Notes under the pieces: model-generated | The model's input: the letters and a program-made list of their open reading frames with translations, nothing else | What the model was told of the DNA's origin: nothing | The model's database searches: none | Made by a program: the position numbers and the translations under genes | In this document: positions 24,709-32,571 of the stretch, piece after piece | Numbering within the stretch: position 1 is the stretch's first letter | How the letters are laid out: every line of letters starts with the position of its first letter | Assembly: GCA_003641745.1 (NCBI GenBank) | Contig: QNAI01000015.1 | Span: forward strand, 1 to 38,736 | Direction of reading: 5' to 3' | From: Verrucomicrobiota bacterium | Lineage (GTDB): Bacteria > Verrucomicrobiota > Verrucomicrobiia > Opitutales > Opitutaceae | DNA: 38,736 nucleotides

Positions 24709-26028
24709 TCAACCTCCATGGGTCTCCAGAAATCGGGCTATCCGGTCAAGCGAACGCGCCTTCCCGATCAGGTGAATCAGATCATAGAATCCGGGACCGC
24801 CGCCAACCCCGGACACCGCCACCCGGGCCGGACCGAAGAAATCATTGTGTCCGTGGTCGGAAGACTCGACCAAGGCGCCGATGGCGCCCTCCAGTCCTTC
24901 GGGGCTGAAATCCTCCTGTGTTGCCAGAAGCGCCTGCAGTTCGCGGAGACGGTCCAGCGGCTCACCTTTCTTGAGGGCTTTCCTGAGTGCCTTCTCATTG
25001 ATCGGAAAATCGTCCGCGAAAAAGTAGCGGGTATAGCCCGGAAGCTCGCTCAACACGCGAACCTTCTCCTGGCAGACCGCGAGCACCGCGCGAACCATTG
25101 CCGAATCCGCCGCTTCCACCGTCAAACCGCCCGCACGAAGAACCGCCTCTCCCTTTTCCTGAAATGCATCCAGGGGCAGATCGCGAATATACTCGCCATT
25201 GAGGTGGTTCATTTTCCGGTCGTCGAACCGTGCGTTGGACTTATTGATCCCGTCGAGATCGAAGCGCTCGATGATCTCCTCCAGGTCCATCTTCTCCCGA
25301 TCGTCCTTTGGCGACCATCCGAGCAATACGAGGTAATTGACCACGGCCTGCGGCAGATAGCCCTGTTTCTCGTAGTCCTCGATGAGCGCGCCCTGGTCGC
25401 GCTTGCTCATCTTTCCGGGACCGCTCTGTTTCAGGATGAGCGGAATATGGGCATAAACCGGCAGATCGGCCCCGAATGCCTTGAGCAGTTCGGTGTGTTT
25501 GCTCGTATTCGACAGGTGATCCTCTCCCCTGATCACATGGGTCACACCCATGGTCAGGTCGTCGACCACATTCACAAAATGGAAAACCGGGGATCCATTT
25601 GACCGGATGATGACGAAGTCCTTTTCCTCCGTTCGCTCCACCCGCCCACGGATGGCATCGTCAATCACCTGTGGCTCGCCGGATATCTTGAAGAATACAG
25701 CCCCTTCCTTGTCGTAGGCCCGCCCCGACGCTCGAAGTCTCTCCAGGTATTCCTGATAAATTGTATCGCGTTCGCTCTGAAAATAGGGTCCGTGAGCGCC
25801 CCCCACATCCGGCCCCTCGTCCCAATCCAATCCCAGCCAGCGCATGCCCGAGAGCAGCACTTTGAGAGCCTCCGGAGTATTTCGCTCCTTGTCGGTATCC
25901 TCGATGCGCAGGATGAAGGTGCCCCCGTGCCGACGGGCATGGAGCCAATTGAACAGGGCTGTGCGGGCGCTCCCGATATGGAATGAGCCGGTCGGGCTCG
26001 GGGCGAAACGTACTCGGACGGATGACAT
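24709..26028 (-). CDS. gltX: Glutamate--tRNA ligase
   Basis: The 439-aa class I synthetase charges tRNA-Glu. It shows RFAPSPTGSFHIGSART (HIGS, 17-20), LRIEDTDKERN, the tRNA-acceptor segment and KMSKR at 206-210 with GPGKMSKRDQGA. The anticodon-binding helical domain follows (about 300-439). It is shorter than E. coli GltX (471 aa), mainly in the C-terminal domain, as in several bacterial groups. glnS starts one base after its stop, so the pair forms an operon of two related synthetases. Confidence 0.95.
   Translation of the reverse strand: MSSVRVRFAPSPTGSFHIGSARTALFNWLHARRHGGTFILRIEDTDKERNTPEALKVLLSGMRWLGLDWDEGPDVGGAHGPYFQSERDTIYQEYLERLRASGRAYDKEGAVFFKISGEPQVIDDAIRGRVERTEEKDFVIIRSNGSPVFHFVNVVDDLTMGVTHVIRGEDHLSNTSKHTELLKAFGADLPVYAHIPLILKQSGPGKMSKRDQGALIEDYEKQGYLPQAVVNYLVLLGWSPKDDREKMDLEEIIERFDLDGINKSNARFDDRKMNHLNGEYIRDLPLDAFQEKGEAVLRAGGLTVEAADSAMVRAVLAVCQEKVRVLSELPGYTRYFFADDFPINEKALRKALKKGEPLDRLRELQALLATQEDFSPEGLEGAIGALVESSDHGHNDFFGPARVAVSGVGGGPGFYDLIHLIGKARSLDRIARFLETHGG
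24713..24717 (-). promoter_or_regulatory. Shine-Dalgarno of glnS, encoded in the gltX C-terminus
   Basis: GGAGG on the minus strand at 24717-24713, five bases before the glnS ATG at 24707. It is formed by the last Gly codons of gltX, which fixes the glnS start and implies translation coupled to gltX. Confidence 0.8.
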
Positions 26029-26122
26029 TTTATCCAGGCTTTACTCGTGAAAAGAAACGGTCAGGAATGGATCATCCGCTGAACTGTGTCAAAGTCGTTC
26101 CTCCGTTGAATACCGCCCGAAA

Positions 26123-26872
26123 TTGCCCGATCCCGCCACAGATCTGATCAACCGTGTCCGCGAGGCCGCCGTTTTCGAGGGTTTCAAGGCCTGCACCTTC
26201 GGTCGGACTGCAAGTCACGAGCTGATCGTCCTCACCCGGTCCGGAAAACCGGACGGTCCTCACATCTACATTTCCACGGGCATCCATGGCGATGAGCCGG
26301 CCGGGCCGGAGGCGATCTTCAGGTTGCTCAAGGACTCTGCCTGCCTCCCGCGTGCGACCTGGACCATTTTCCCCCTGCTCAATCCGGAAGGCTACAATCG
26401 AAATACCCGTGAAAACGCCGATGGCCTCGACCTCAATCGTGACTACCTCCATCCGACCGCGATCGAGTCGATCGCGCATCGGGCCGCGATCGACAAGCTG
26501 GGAGGGGTCGATCTCACCCTCTCCCTCCACGAGGATTGGGAAGCGACCGGCTTTTATCTCTACGAGCTGAACTCAACAGGAAAGGAAGGAATCGCCCGGG
26601 CGGCGCTCAGGGCAGCAGCCGGGGTCGGCCCGATCGACCTCTCGGAAACGATCGACAAACACGCCGCGAAGAACGGTGTCATTCGGGCAACAGACTCGAC
26701 TCTCGACGATCGCGACGATCTGCCCGAGCAGATCTACCTCTACAAGCATACTACCAGGCTCAGCTATACCTTCGAGACACCGTCCGGGATCGACCTGGAA
26801 ACCAGGGTCAGGATGCAGGTCGAAGCCTGTCGTGGTGCATTGGGTGAATTCTGCCGGAGCTATCCGGGTTAG
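26123..26872 (+). CDS. M14-like zinc carboxypeptidase / succinylglutamate-desuccinylase-type protein
   Basis: The 249-aa protein has the zinc site of the M14/AstE clan: STGIHGDEPAGPEA with H55 and E58, the arginine-asparagine pair in GLDLNRDYLHP, and H136 in LSLHEDWEATGFYLYE. Glu218 in YTFETPSG is the likely catalytic base. There is no signal peptide, so it acts in the cytoplasm on a small acyl-amino acid or peptide. The start is uncertain: the frame is open back to a stop at 26048, but contains no ATG or GTG there, so TTG 26123 is used. Its stop overlaps the stop of the convergent alpha-galactosidase-like gene (26869-26872). Confidence 0.8.
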   Translation: MPDPATDLINRVREAAVFEGFKACTFGRTASHELIVLTRSGKPDGPHIYISTGIHGDEPAGPEAIFRLLKDSACLPRATWTIFPLLNPEGYNRNTRENADGLDLNRDYLHPTAIESIAHRAAIDKLGGVDLTLSLHEDWEATGFYLYELNSTGKEGIARAALRAAAGVGPIDLSETIDKHAAKNGVIRATDSTLDDRDDLPEQIYLYKHTTRLSYTFETPSGIDLETRVRMQVEACRGALGEFCRSYPG

Positions 26873-28443
26873 GATTCCGCGAACCAATCAAAGCGAACTT
26901 CCCTGTCTCCCATTTTCCACCTGGTCGGGGTTCGGTTGTCCATCCAATCGAGAGGTTCTGCCACTGGTTGAGCCTGTGTATGGCTGGACAGGAGGTAAGC
27001 TTCCCTCAACGCCTTCTTCTGCTCAGTTCCAACCGCATCCGGCGCAGCCGATACCAATAGAGGTGTTCCACTGCCGGCCAGAACTTCCAGCCATTGCCGA
27101 TTCAATCTCCAGGGAATCTTCTTTGTTATTCCAACACAATCAGCGTCAGACAGGAAGAATGCACGATGCTGAGGCATTCTGAAAGCCAATGTATTTACGC
27201 CCATTTTTCGAGTTCTCACCCAATCATATCCCGAAGTATCATCTCCTGTTCGCTGAAGATCAATGCAACCAGATGCAAGGTGTCCGATTACGTTGCATCC
27301 GTCTATGAGAGAAGACCCCGCCGCCGCCCGAAGCTTTTCGTAAAAACTGCGGACTATTTCAGCAGTCGTTCGGCTTTCATCCTGGAATGACATCGTTCTG
27401 TCGCCTGTCATTCCAGCCCCCATCTCGAATCCCCATTGGCCGAAGATTTCATAGGTCGTGAAATCATGTTTGATCATCTCATAGCCCCAGTCCTCCACAA
27501 TCCGCTCCACATCCTCCGCTATATACTCGAGAACCTCGGGAACGCTTGGGTCCAGCGCGACTCCGTGTTCGTCCCTCCCCCTTAACCAGGTCTCCGGAAG
27601 TCGTTCATGAGTCCTGAGTGGCCGTATCCATATCCCGGGCCGAGCGCCGCTCGCTCGAATACCCTCAGCGACCTTCTTCATGTCGCCGAATATTCGATTC
27701 CCTCTATTCCATGGACCTCCATTGGCATCCCCACACACCTGCCAACCCGCATCGATCATGAAAAAAGGACGATTGGGGCCATCGGGAGCCAACTCGACCA
27801 GCAGATGAGTATCCCGCCTGATTGTCTCCGGTGAATTGTGCCCATGGCCATAATACCAGTCATTGAACCCGATAATCGGATCGTCCGGCAATGAAACCGG
27901 ATCAGACATCTTCCGGCAGAATCTGCTCGCGATGTCGAAAGGAGACCCATCCTCCCCCGAATCCATCACAACCGTCGCGATCGGCAGGACTCGGCTTCCC
28001 AAATCAACCCCCCTGGTTCCCGAACGAACATCACAGACGAGTCTCAACTCCCGTGCCGTAACACTCCAGTGACAAAAAGCGGACGGAACCGTCCTTACGC
28101 CAATCGCCCAGGTCCTTGATCCACGATTCGCCAGAAAATACCACGGAAAATAACGCTCCGGCGAAAGCCCGGCCCATTCCAGATCACCATATCCTCTCTC
28201 CCAGGCGTCATTCAGAAATCGGATGCCCGGCTCCAGGTGGCTCTTCCAGGTAAACGATACACGTTCGATTCTTTTCGTTTCCGACCGAAGCTCAAAATGG
28301 AGACGATCCGCCGCGTTCTCAACATGGACCGAGGTATGATGATTCTGCCAGAACCCTTCAGGAGAAAATTCCAGAAGAGATGACTCCGATTCAACTTCAA
28401 CCCGAACCAGATCCGGCAGACGAAGTTCCGTTTCAAAAAGCAT
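26869..28443 (-). CDS. Alpha-galactosidase-like glycoside hydrolase (clan GH-D, GH36/GH27 type)
   Basis: The 524-aa protein has an N-terminal beta-rich domain (1-180) and a (beta/alpha)8 barrel. The barrel shows IIGFNDWYYGHG, like the GWNSWYYY start of GH36, FFMIDAGWQ, GIWIRPL, and MIKHDF with D327 in the nucleophile position. RTGDDTSGYDW has D401 or D402 as acid/base. Retaining alpha-galactosidases and alpha-N-acetylgalactosaminidases of this clan use that Asp pair. No signal peptide is visible, so imported oligosaccharides are the likely substrates. The exact sugar is unknown. No clear ribosome-binding site precedes ATG 28443. Base composition seems lower in GC than neighbouring core genes. 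Confidence 0.8.
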   Translation of the reverse strand: MLFETELRLPDLVRVEVESESSLLEFSPEGFWQNHHTSVHVENAADRLHFELRSETKRIERVSFTWKSHLEPGIRFLNDAWERGYGDLEWAGLSPERYFPWYFLANRGSRTWAIGVRTVPSAFCHWSVTARELRLVCDVRSGTRGVDLGSRVLPIATVVMDSGEDGSPFDIASRFCRKMSDPVSLPDDPIIGFNDWYYGHGHNSPETIRRDTHLLVELAPDGPNRPFFMIDAGWQVCGDANGGPWNRGNRIFGDMKKVAEGIRASGARPGIWIRPLRTHERLPETWLRGRDEHGVALDPSVPEVLEYIAEDVERIVEDWGYEMIKHDFTTYEIFGQWGFEMGAGMTGDRTMSFQDESRTTAEIVRSFYEKLRAAAGSSLIDGCNVIGHLASGCIDLQRTGDDTSGYDWVRTRKMGVNTLAFRMPQHRAFFLSDADCVGITKKIPWRLNRQWLEVLAGSGTPLLVSAAPDAVGTEQKKALREAYLLSSHTQAQPVAEPLDWMDNRTPTRWKMGDREVRFDWFAES

Positions 28444-28936
28444 TGGCGGTTACTGGTGGAAATCGCTTCCTGGGCTGCCTGGACACAAGTCCGGCGAGAC
28501 CACCCAGAAAGATCCTGTTCAAGGTGCAGGTGGTGCCAGAAGGGGGCTGGGAACACAAGCGAAAGGAATTTCGAGACTGTCTTCAGCCAAGAATACCCTC
28601 TACGACATGCCTCAGGACACCAGTGGACGAACCTCGAAGGCTTCGTTTCGCGCAACCTGGTGGTCAGCGCCAGGGCGCGCAGGATGGGAAATCCCTGCCC
28701 GGTTCTGAGCGGGGGAGCAACACGGACGGGAGCCCCCGCACCCGCCAACCGCAGGGACTGGAGCGATTCCGGCTTTCAACCCCTTGACTGCTGCCGATCT
28801 GCCAATACCTGCAACCAAGCCTTGACCTCAGGAAGAAATGACATTTCAACCTGAATAAATCGTGGACTGGCTATTTTGCAGGTAATTGCGGAATGGAGTC
28901 ATGATTAACAACAAGAAAAACTAGAACCTAAAGAAT
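28444..28936. other. 493-bp stretch without a recognised gene
   Basis: Several overlapping frames are open on both strands here (for example 28456-28854 plus, 28612-28818 minus) but none has a recognisable family, signal or consistent composition, and short plausible pieces lie in different frames. The last 90 bases before the cold-shock gene are AT-rich and probably hold its promoter and leader. The GC-rich part (28640-28800) may be a decayed gene or mobile-element remnant. Confidence 0.35.
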
Positions 28937-29131
28937 ATGCCAGAAGGAACAATTAAGTGGTTTGATAGTGAGAAGGGGTACGGATTCATACAGCAGGGCG
29001 ATGGTGGGAAAGACCTGTTCGTCCATCATTCCGAGACGGAAGGATATGCTCTGAACGAGGGAGACAAAGTGGAATTTGAGATCGGTGAAGGACAAAAAGG
29101 TCCCTGCGCCACCAAAGTGAAGAAGCTCTAG
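28937..29131 (+). CDS. Cold-shock domain protein (CspA family)
   Basis: The 64-aa OB-fold protein binds single-stranded RNA/DNA. It has [17 protein letters not shown] with the RNP1 motif KGYGFI and DLFVHHSE with RNP2, then [20 protein letters not shown]. It is slightly shorter than E. coli CspA (70 aa) and has DLFVHHSE where DVFVHFSA is usual. The AT-rich leader upstream (about 28860-28936) includes no recognised cold box. A long nested stem-loop lies downstream at 29162-29196. Confidence 0.94.
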   Translation: MPEGTIKWFDSEKGYGFIQQGDGGKDLFVHHSETEGYALNEGDKVEFEIGEGQKGPCATKVKKL

Positions 29132-29161
29132 CCGGAGCAGACAAGATCCTCTTCTGCGACA

Positions 29162-29196
29162 ATGCCTTGGGCTTGTTAAGCCAACCTCCAAGGCAT
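29162..29196. terminator. Stem-loop between cold-shock gene and flavoprotein gene, possible terminator
   Basis: Perfect 9-bp arms atgccttgg (29162-29170) and ccaaggcat (29188-29196) enclose a smaller gctt/aagc hairpin. There is no T-run after it, so it may protect the csp transcript end or be rho-dependent rather than a classic intrinsic terminator. Confidence 0.4.
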
Positions 29197-29234
29197 CGAG
29201 CCGGCCCGGACGCGACCCTGGTAGGTTCGGAGAT

Positions 29235-30464
29235 ATGCAGAAGACAGTCGCAATAATCGGGGGCGGCGCAGCGGGTTTCTTTGCTGCGATCGCCTGTGCT
29301 GAAGCAAATTGCAAGGCAAGAATCGTCGTATTTGAGAAGTCGCGACACATCCTCTCAAAGGTCAGAATTTCAGGAGGAGGCAGGTGCAACCTGACCCATG
29401 CCTGCTTCGATCCCCGCGAGTTGGCAAGAAGCTATCCGAGAGGTTCGAGGGAGTTGCTCGGGGCATTCCACTCCTGGCAGCCAGGCGACACGGTCGATTG
29501 GTTTGAGTCAAAGGGAGTCGCACTCAAGACCGAAGAGGATGGCCGGATATTCCCCACCACCGATTCTTCTTCAACCATCATCGACTGCCTGACGGCTTCT
29601 GCGACAGGCCTGGGGATCGAAGTGCGCACGCAGTCGGAAATCCATTCGGTGTCCAAGTCTGCATCGGGATTGTTTGCTCTCTCGTTGGGAGACGGCGATC
29701 GGATGGAAGCCGATCGGGTGGTTATCGCGACAGGCGGTGGCAATGGATCCGGGGGGTTGAAGATGGCCGGAGAATTCGGCCATACCATCACGGAACTGGC
29801 TCCTTCTCTCTTCACCTTCCACGTCGACGATCCTCGAATCAATGGGCTCCAGGGCCTTTCGGTCAAAAACGTCCACGTCGCCTGCGAACAGGCCAAACTC
29901 GAACAGATCGGCCCCGTGCTCATAACCCACTGGGGTCTCAGCGGACCGGCGATATTGAAACTCTCCGCATGGGGCGCACGCACCTTTGCTCAACTGGATT
30001 ACTCGTTTGAAATCCAGATCAACTGGGTGGGCGACCAGTCGAAGGAAATCGTGCGAACCCTCCTGAATGATCAGAAACAGGTCGCAGGAAAGAAGTCCAT
30101 TTCTGCCCACTGTCCCTTTGACCTCCCGAATCGTATCTGGGTGCGCTTGACAGAAGCGGTCGGCATCAAAGGCAGGTGCCAATGGGCCCAACTGAGCAGA
30201 CAGCAGATGGCGGGACTGGCGGATGAACTCGTCGACAGCAGGTTCCGAGTCACGGGGAAAAGCATGAATAAAGAAGAGTTCGTGACCTGCGGAGGGGTCA
30301 GACTGGGAGAAGTTGATTTCAGACGCATGGAAAGCAAGCGAGTCAGCGATCTTCACTTTGCCGGTGAAGTCCTGGACATCGATGGCTTGACCGGCGGATT
30401 CAATTTCCAGGCGGCGTGGACAACCGGTCGCATTGCCGGAATCAGCGTCGCCAAGCGCCTGTGA
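29235..30464 (+). CDS. BaiN/HI0933-family flavoprotein
   Basis: The 409-aa protein has VAIIGGGAAGFFAAIACAE for FAD binding, the family-specific KVRISGGGRCNLTH, EDGRIFPTTDSSSTI, RVVIATGGGNGSGG and a C-terminal second nucleotide segment VTCGGVRLGEVD followed by LHFAGEVLDIDGLTGGFNFQAAWTTGRIAG. This is the HI0933-like/BaiN family (PF03486). Members are NAD(P)/FAD oxidoreductases of mostly unknown substrate; one has been linked to bile-acid dehydroxylation in gut clostridia. No signal peptide. It ends 21 bp before the convergent UroD-family gene. Confidence 0.92.
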   Translation: MQKTVAIIGGGAAGFFAAIACAEANCKARIVVFEKSRHILSKVRISGGGRCNLTHACFDPRELARSYPRGSRELLGAFHSWQPGDTVDWFESKGVALKTEEDGRIFPTTDSSSTIIDCLTASATGLGIEVRTQSEIHSVSKSASGLFALSLGDGDRMEADRVVIATGGGNGSGGLKMAGEFGHTITELAPSLFTFHVDDPRINGLQGLSVKNVHVACEQAKLEQIGPVLITHWGLSGPAILKLSAWGARTFAQLDYSFEIQINWVGDQSKEIVRTLLNDQKQVAGKKSISAHCPFDLPNRIWVRLTEAVGIKGRCQWAQLSRQQMAGLADELVDSRFRVTGKSMNKEEFVTCGGVRLGEVDFRRMESKRVSDLHFAGEVLDIDGLTGGFNFQAAWTTGRIAGISVAKRL

Positions 30465-30485
30465 GGCTGGAATCTGCCTCTTGAA

Positions 30486-31568
30486 TCAACCCAGTCTGAT
30501 CGCCTTCAGTCTCTCAACCATGTGCCGGTAGTGGGAAAAGGGGCATTCCAGCGGGACCATATCGTCCAGAGCAGGAATGAAACCGCCTTCTTCTATCAGC
30601 GGCATAAGCTCTTCAATTTCGGAGTCGATCGCTTCGGGACCTTCGATCAGAGCTCTCAGCGAGATGCCGCCGCCCAGCAGCAATCCGCGCCCGAATCTCC
30701 TGCGCAGGTCGATCGGGTTCATCCCCGCGTTGCGTTCAACCGGCCATGTGCAGTTGAACCCATGGTCCATCATTGTCGGGATCAGTTCCTCGAATCGTCC
30801 CGCGCTCCACATGCAGATGACCCGGACACCGGCCTCCTTCAGTATTTTCAGTATCGGCTTTTGATGCGGGGCCCAGAATTTATCATAAATGGCGGGTGAA
30901 ACGAGTGGTCCGTGGGTACCTGCCAGATCCTCGCAGAAATGTGCGAAGTCTATGTTCACGTTCTCAAGTATCATCTGCAGATTTGCCGTCAGGACACTGG
31001 CCGCCTGTTCGAACATTTCGTGAATGAGGTCTTCCTCCTCATAGAAGGCGGTCAGGAATCCCTCCATTCCCATGGTGTAAAATCCGAACCGGAAGAAGTA
31101 AGGGAAAAACCCGAGTCCGACCGGATCCGCAGACGCGTTCAGGCGCTTTACGTTACCGGGCTCCAATATTCCTTCCAGCCGTTGAGCGGAATCGGCAGGG
31201 TTGAGGCGCTTTCGGTACTCTTCCCAGTCCTTTCGCGTCTTTATGGGAAAGTCCGTATGTCCGTAAAATGTGTTCGGGGCGTCTTTCCTCCGCCTGACCG
31301 TCGCCCCCAATTCGGTGACCTGCGAAAAATATTCCTCTTCTTCGGAGAGAATTTTCTCTTCAAACTTGGGAATCGGTTGAACCCGCACGCCGCCCGTCTG
31401 GACCAGTTCGGACATCCCCAGGAACCTGATATGGTCAACCCCCTGGGGAAGCCCTTCCGTCCGCCACTGCTTCATGGCCAGTTCCTCCAGGGGTTCCAGA
31501 TCGACAACGGGAAGCCGGTCGACAGGTTGATAGTTCATTAAACTCAAAAATCGTTCTCTATTGTTCAA
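30486..31568 (-). CDS. Uroporphyrinogen-decarboxylase-family protein (probable corrinoid methyltransferase type)
   Basis: The 360-aa protein starts NNRERFLSLMNYQPVDRLPV, the usual opening of UroD-superfamily proteins outside haem synthesis (compare MtaA/MtbA/CmuA relatives). It includes VNIDFAHFCEDLAGTHGPLVSP, VRVICMWSAGRFEELIP and NPIDLRRRFGRGLLLGGGI. The haem-enzyme N-terminal motif of HemE is absent, so it is not HemE. It likely binds a corrinoid or acts as a methyltransferase; substrate unknown. The start is TTG 31568, set by AAAGGAGG four bases upstream; the ATG at 31625 would lie upstream of this site. No corrinoid protein gene is adjacent. Confidence 0.82.
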   Translation of the reverse strand: MNNRERFLSLMNYQPVDRLPVVDLEPLEELAMKQWRTEGLPQGVDHIRFLGMSELVQTGGVRVQPIPKFEEKILSEEEEYFSQVTELGATVRRRKDAPNTFYGHTDFPIKTRKDWEEYRKRLNPADSAQRLEGILEPGNVKRLNASADPVGLGFFPYFFRFGFYTMGMEGFLTAFYEEEDLIHEMFEQAASVLTANLQMILENVNIDFAHFCEDLAGTHGPLVSPAIYDKFWAPHQKPILKILKEAGVRVICMWSAGRFEELIPTMMDHGFNCTWPVERNAGMNPIDLRRRFGRGLLLGGGISLRALIEGPEAIDSEIEELMPLIEEGGFIPALDDMVPLECPFSHYRHMVERLKAIRLG

Positions 31569-31893
31569 AACGCCTCCTTTATTCCGTTGGCGGGATTGCT
31601 CTGTGGCCTGCCTCTCCCGTGCCATTTGTAACCGTGTTTTCGCTCCGATCGATTCATCTGCTTCGCACCTTTACTGTTCAGCCTGAATCGCTTGTGCGCA
31701 AAAAGATTTCCTGGCGGGCATAAAGTCAACGTATACCAGCGCGATCAGAAAAAATCCCGGAATCCTGCCGGCTCTGCCACTCCATGCCCGAATTCAACCC
31801 AACCGTTTCAAAAAACCACAGCCGGTCCCAAGCGATGGCTGGGACGGCAATTTGACAATTCGTCGGGTTCATGAATCGATACCGCGAAGTAGA
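31569..31893. other. Divergent intergenic region UroD-family gene / marC
   Basis: About 325 bp with no gene. It holds the UroD-family ribosome-binding site (31573-31580), a short palindrome ttcag-c-ctgaa (31677-31687) and an AT-rich patch around 31695-31750 containing ttgact on the minus strand. No confident promoter pair was found. Confidence 0.35.
31573..31580 (-). promoter_or_regulatory. Strong Shine-Dalgarno setting a TTG start
   Basis: AAAGGAGG on the minus strand, four bases before TTG 31568. It is the best ribosome-binding site seen in the window and shows that the UroD-family gene starts at TTG, not at the upstream in-frame ATG. Confidence 0.85.
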
Positions 31894-32532
31894 ATGGATA
31901 GCCTACTGATCCACACAGCCACCGTGTTCATGGGGTTCTTCGCCATAATGAACCCGATCGCCAATGTACCGATTTTCCTCGGCCTCACAGCTGACGATGA
32001 TCAACCGACGACCAGGGCCGTGGCCTTGAGATCACTGTCGCTGGCGTTTCTGATCATTGTGTTGTTTGCCGTTGCGGGACAGCTGATAATGAAGCTCTTT
32101 GGCATCACTCTACCCGCCTTCCGGATTACCGGAGGCCTGCTGGTCCTGCATATCGGGTTTAATATGCTGCAAGGCAATCACTCAAGCGTTCACCACCTGA
32201 AGGAAGGAGACGACCAGAAGTGCAGGGAGGCGGCTCTCAGTATCGCAATCTCCCCTTTGGCCATGCCGATACTGGCAGGGCCGGGCACGATCGCAACCGC
32301 AATGAACTTCTCGGCACGAGGCGGCCTTGTTGAGATGGCAATAACCATCGCTGCATTTGCTGCTTTATGTGTGATCACCTATCTGCTTTTCATCTACGGG
32401 AAAAGGTTCGTTACCTTCATCGGAACCGGTGCCCTGGGAGTGATCACCCGCATGATGGGCCTGATCCTGGCGGTGATTGGAATGCAAATGGTGATCGAAG
32501 GACTGCACGGCGCCTTCAGGTTCGGGGGCTGA
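31894..32532 (+). CDS. MarC-family integral membrane protein
   Basis: The 212-aa protein has six predicted membrane helices and the MarC signature FFAIMNPIANVPIFLGLT near the start, AFRITGGLLVLHIGFNML, and SPLAMPILAGPGTIATAM in the second half, which mirrors the first as in MarC/UPF0056 proteins. The family is sited in the inner membrane with unproven transport function; the original link with antibiotic resistance is not supported. ATG 31894 is preferred to TTG 31852, which adds a hydrophilic extension. The next gene begins 39 nt downstream. Confidence 0.9.
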   Translation: MDSLLIHTATVFMGFFAIMNPIANVPIFLGLTADDDQPTTRAVALRSLSLAFLIIVLFAVAGQLIMKLFGITLPAFRITGGLLVLHIGFNMLQGNHSSVHHLKEGDDQKCREAALSIAISPLAMPILAGPGTIATAMNFSARGGLVEMAITIAAFAALCVITYLLFIYGKRFVTFIGTGALGVITRMMGLILAVIGMQMVIEGLHGAFRFGG

Positions 32533-32571
32533 TCAACGGATTCAGTCCTCGGCTGGAGTTCAACAATTCCC

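Noticed and set aside
28212-28748. 178-aa minus-strand frame upstream of the alpha-galactosidase-like gene
   Set aside because: Its second half overlaps the N-terminus of that gene in another frame and no part resembles a family.
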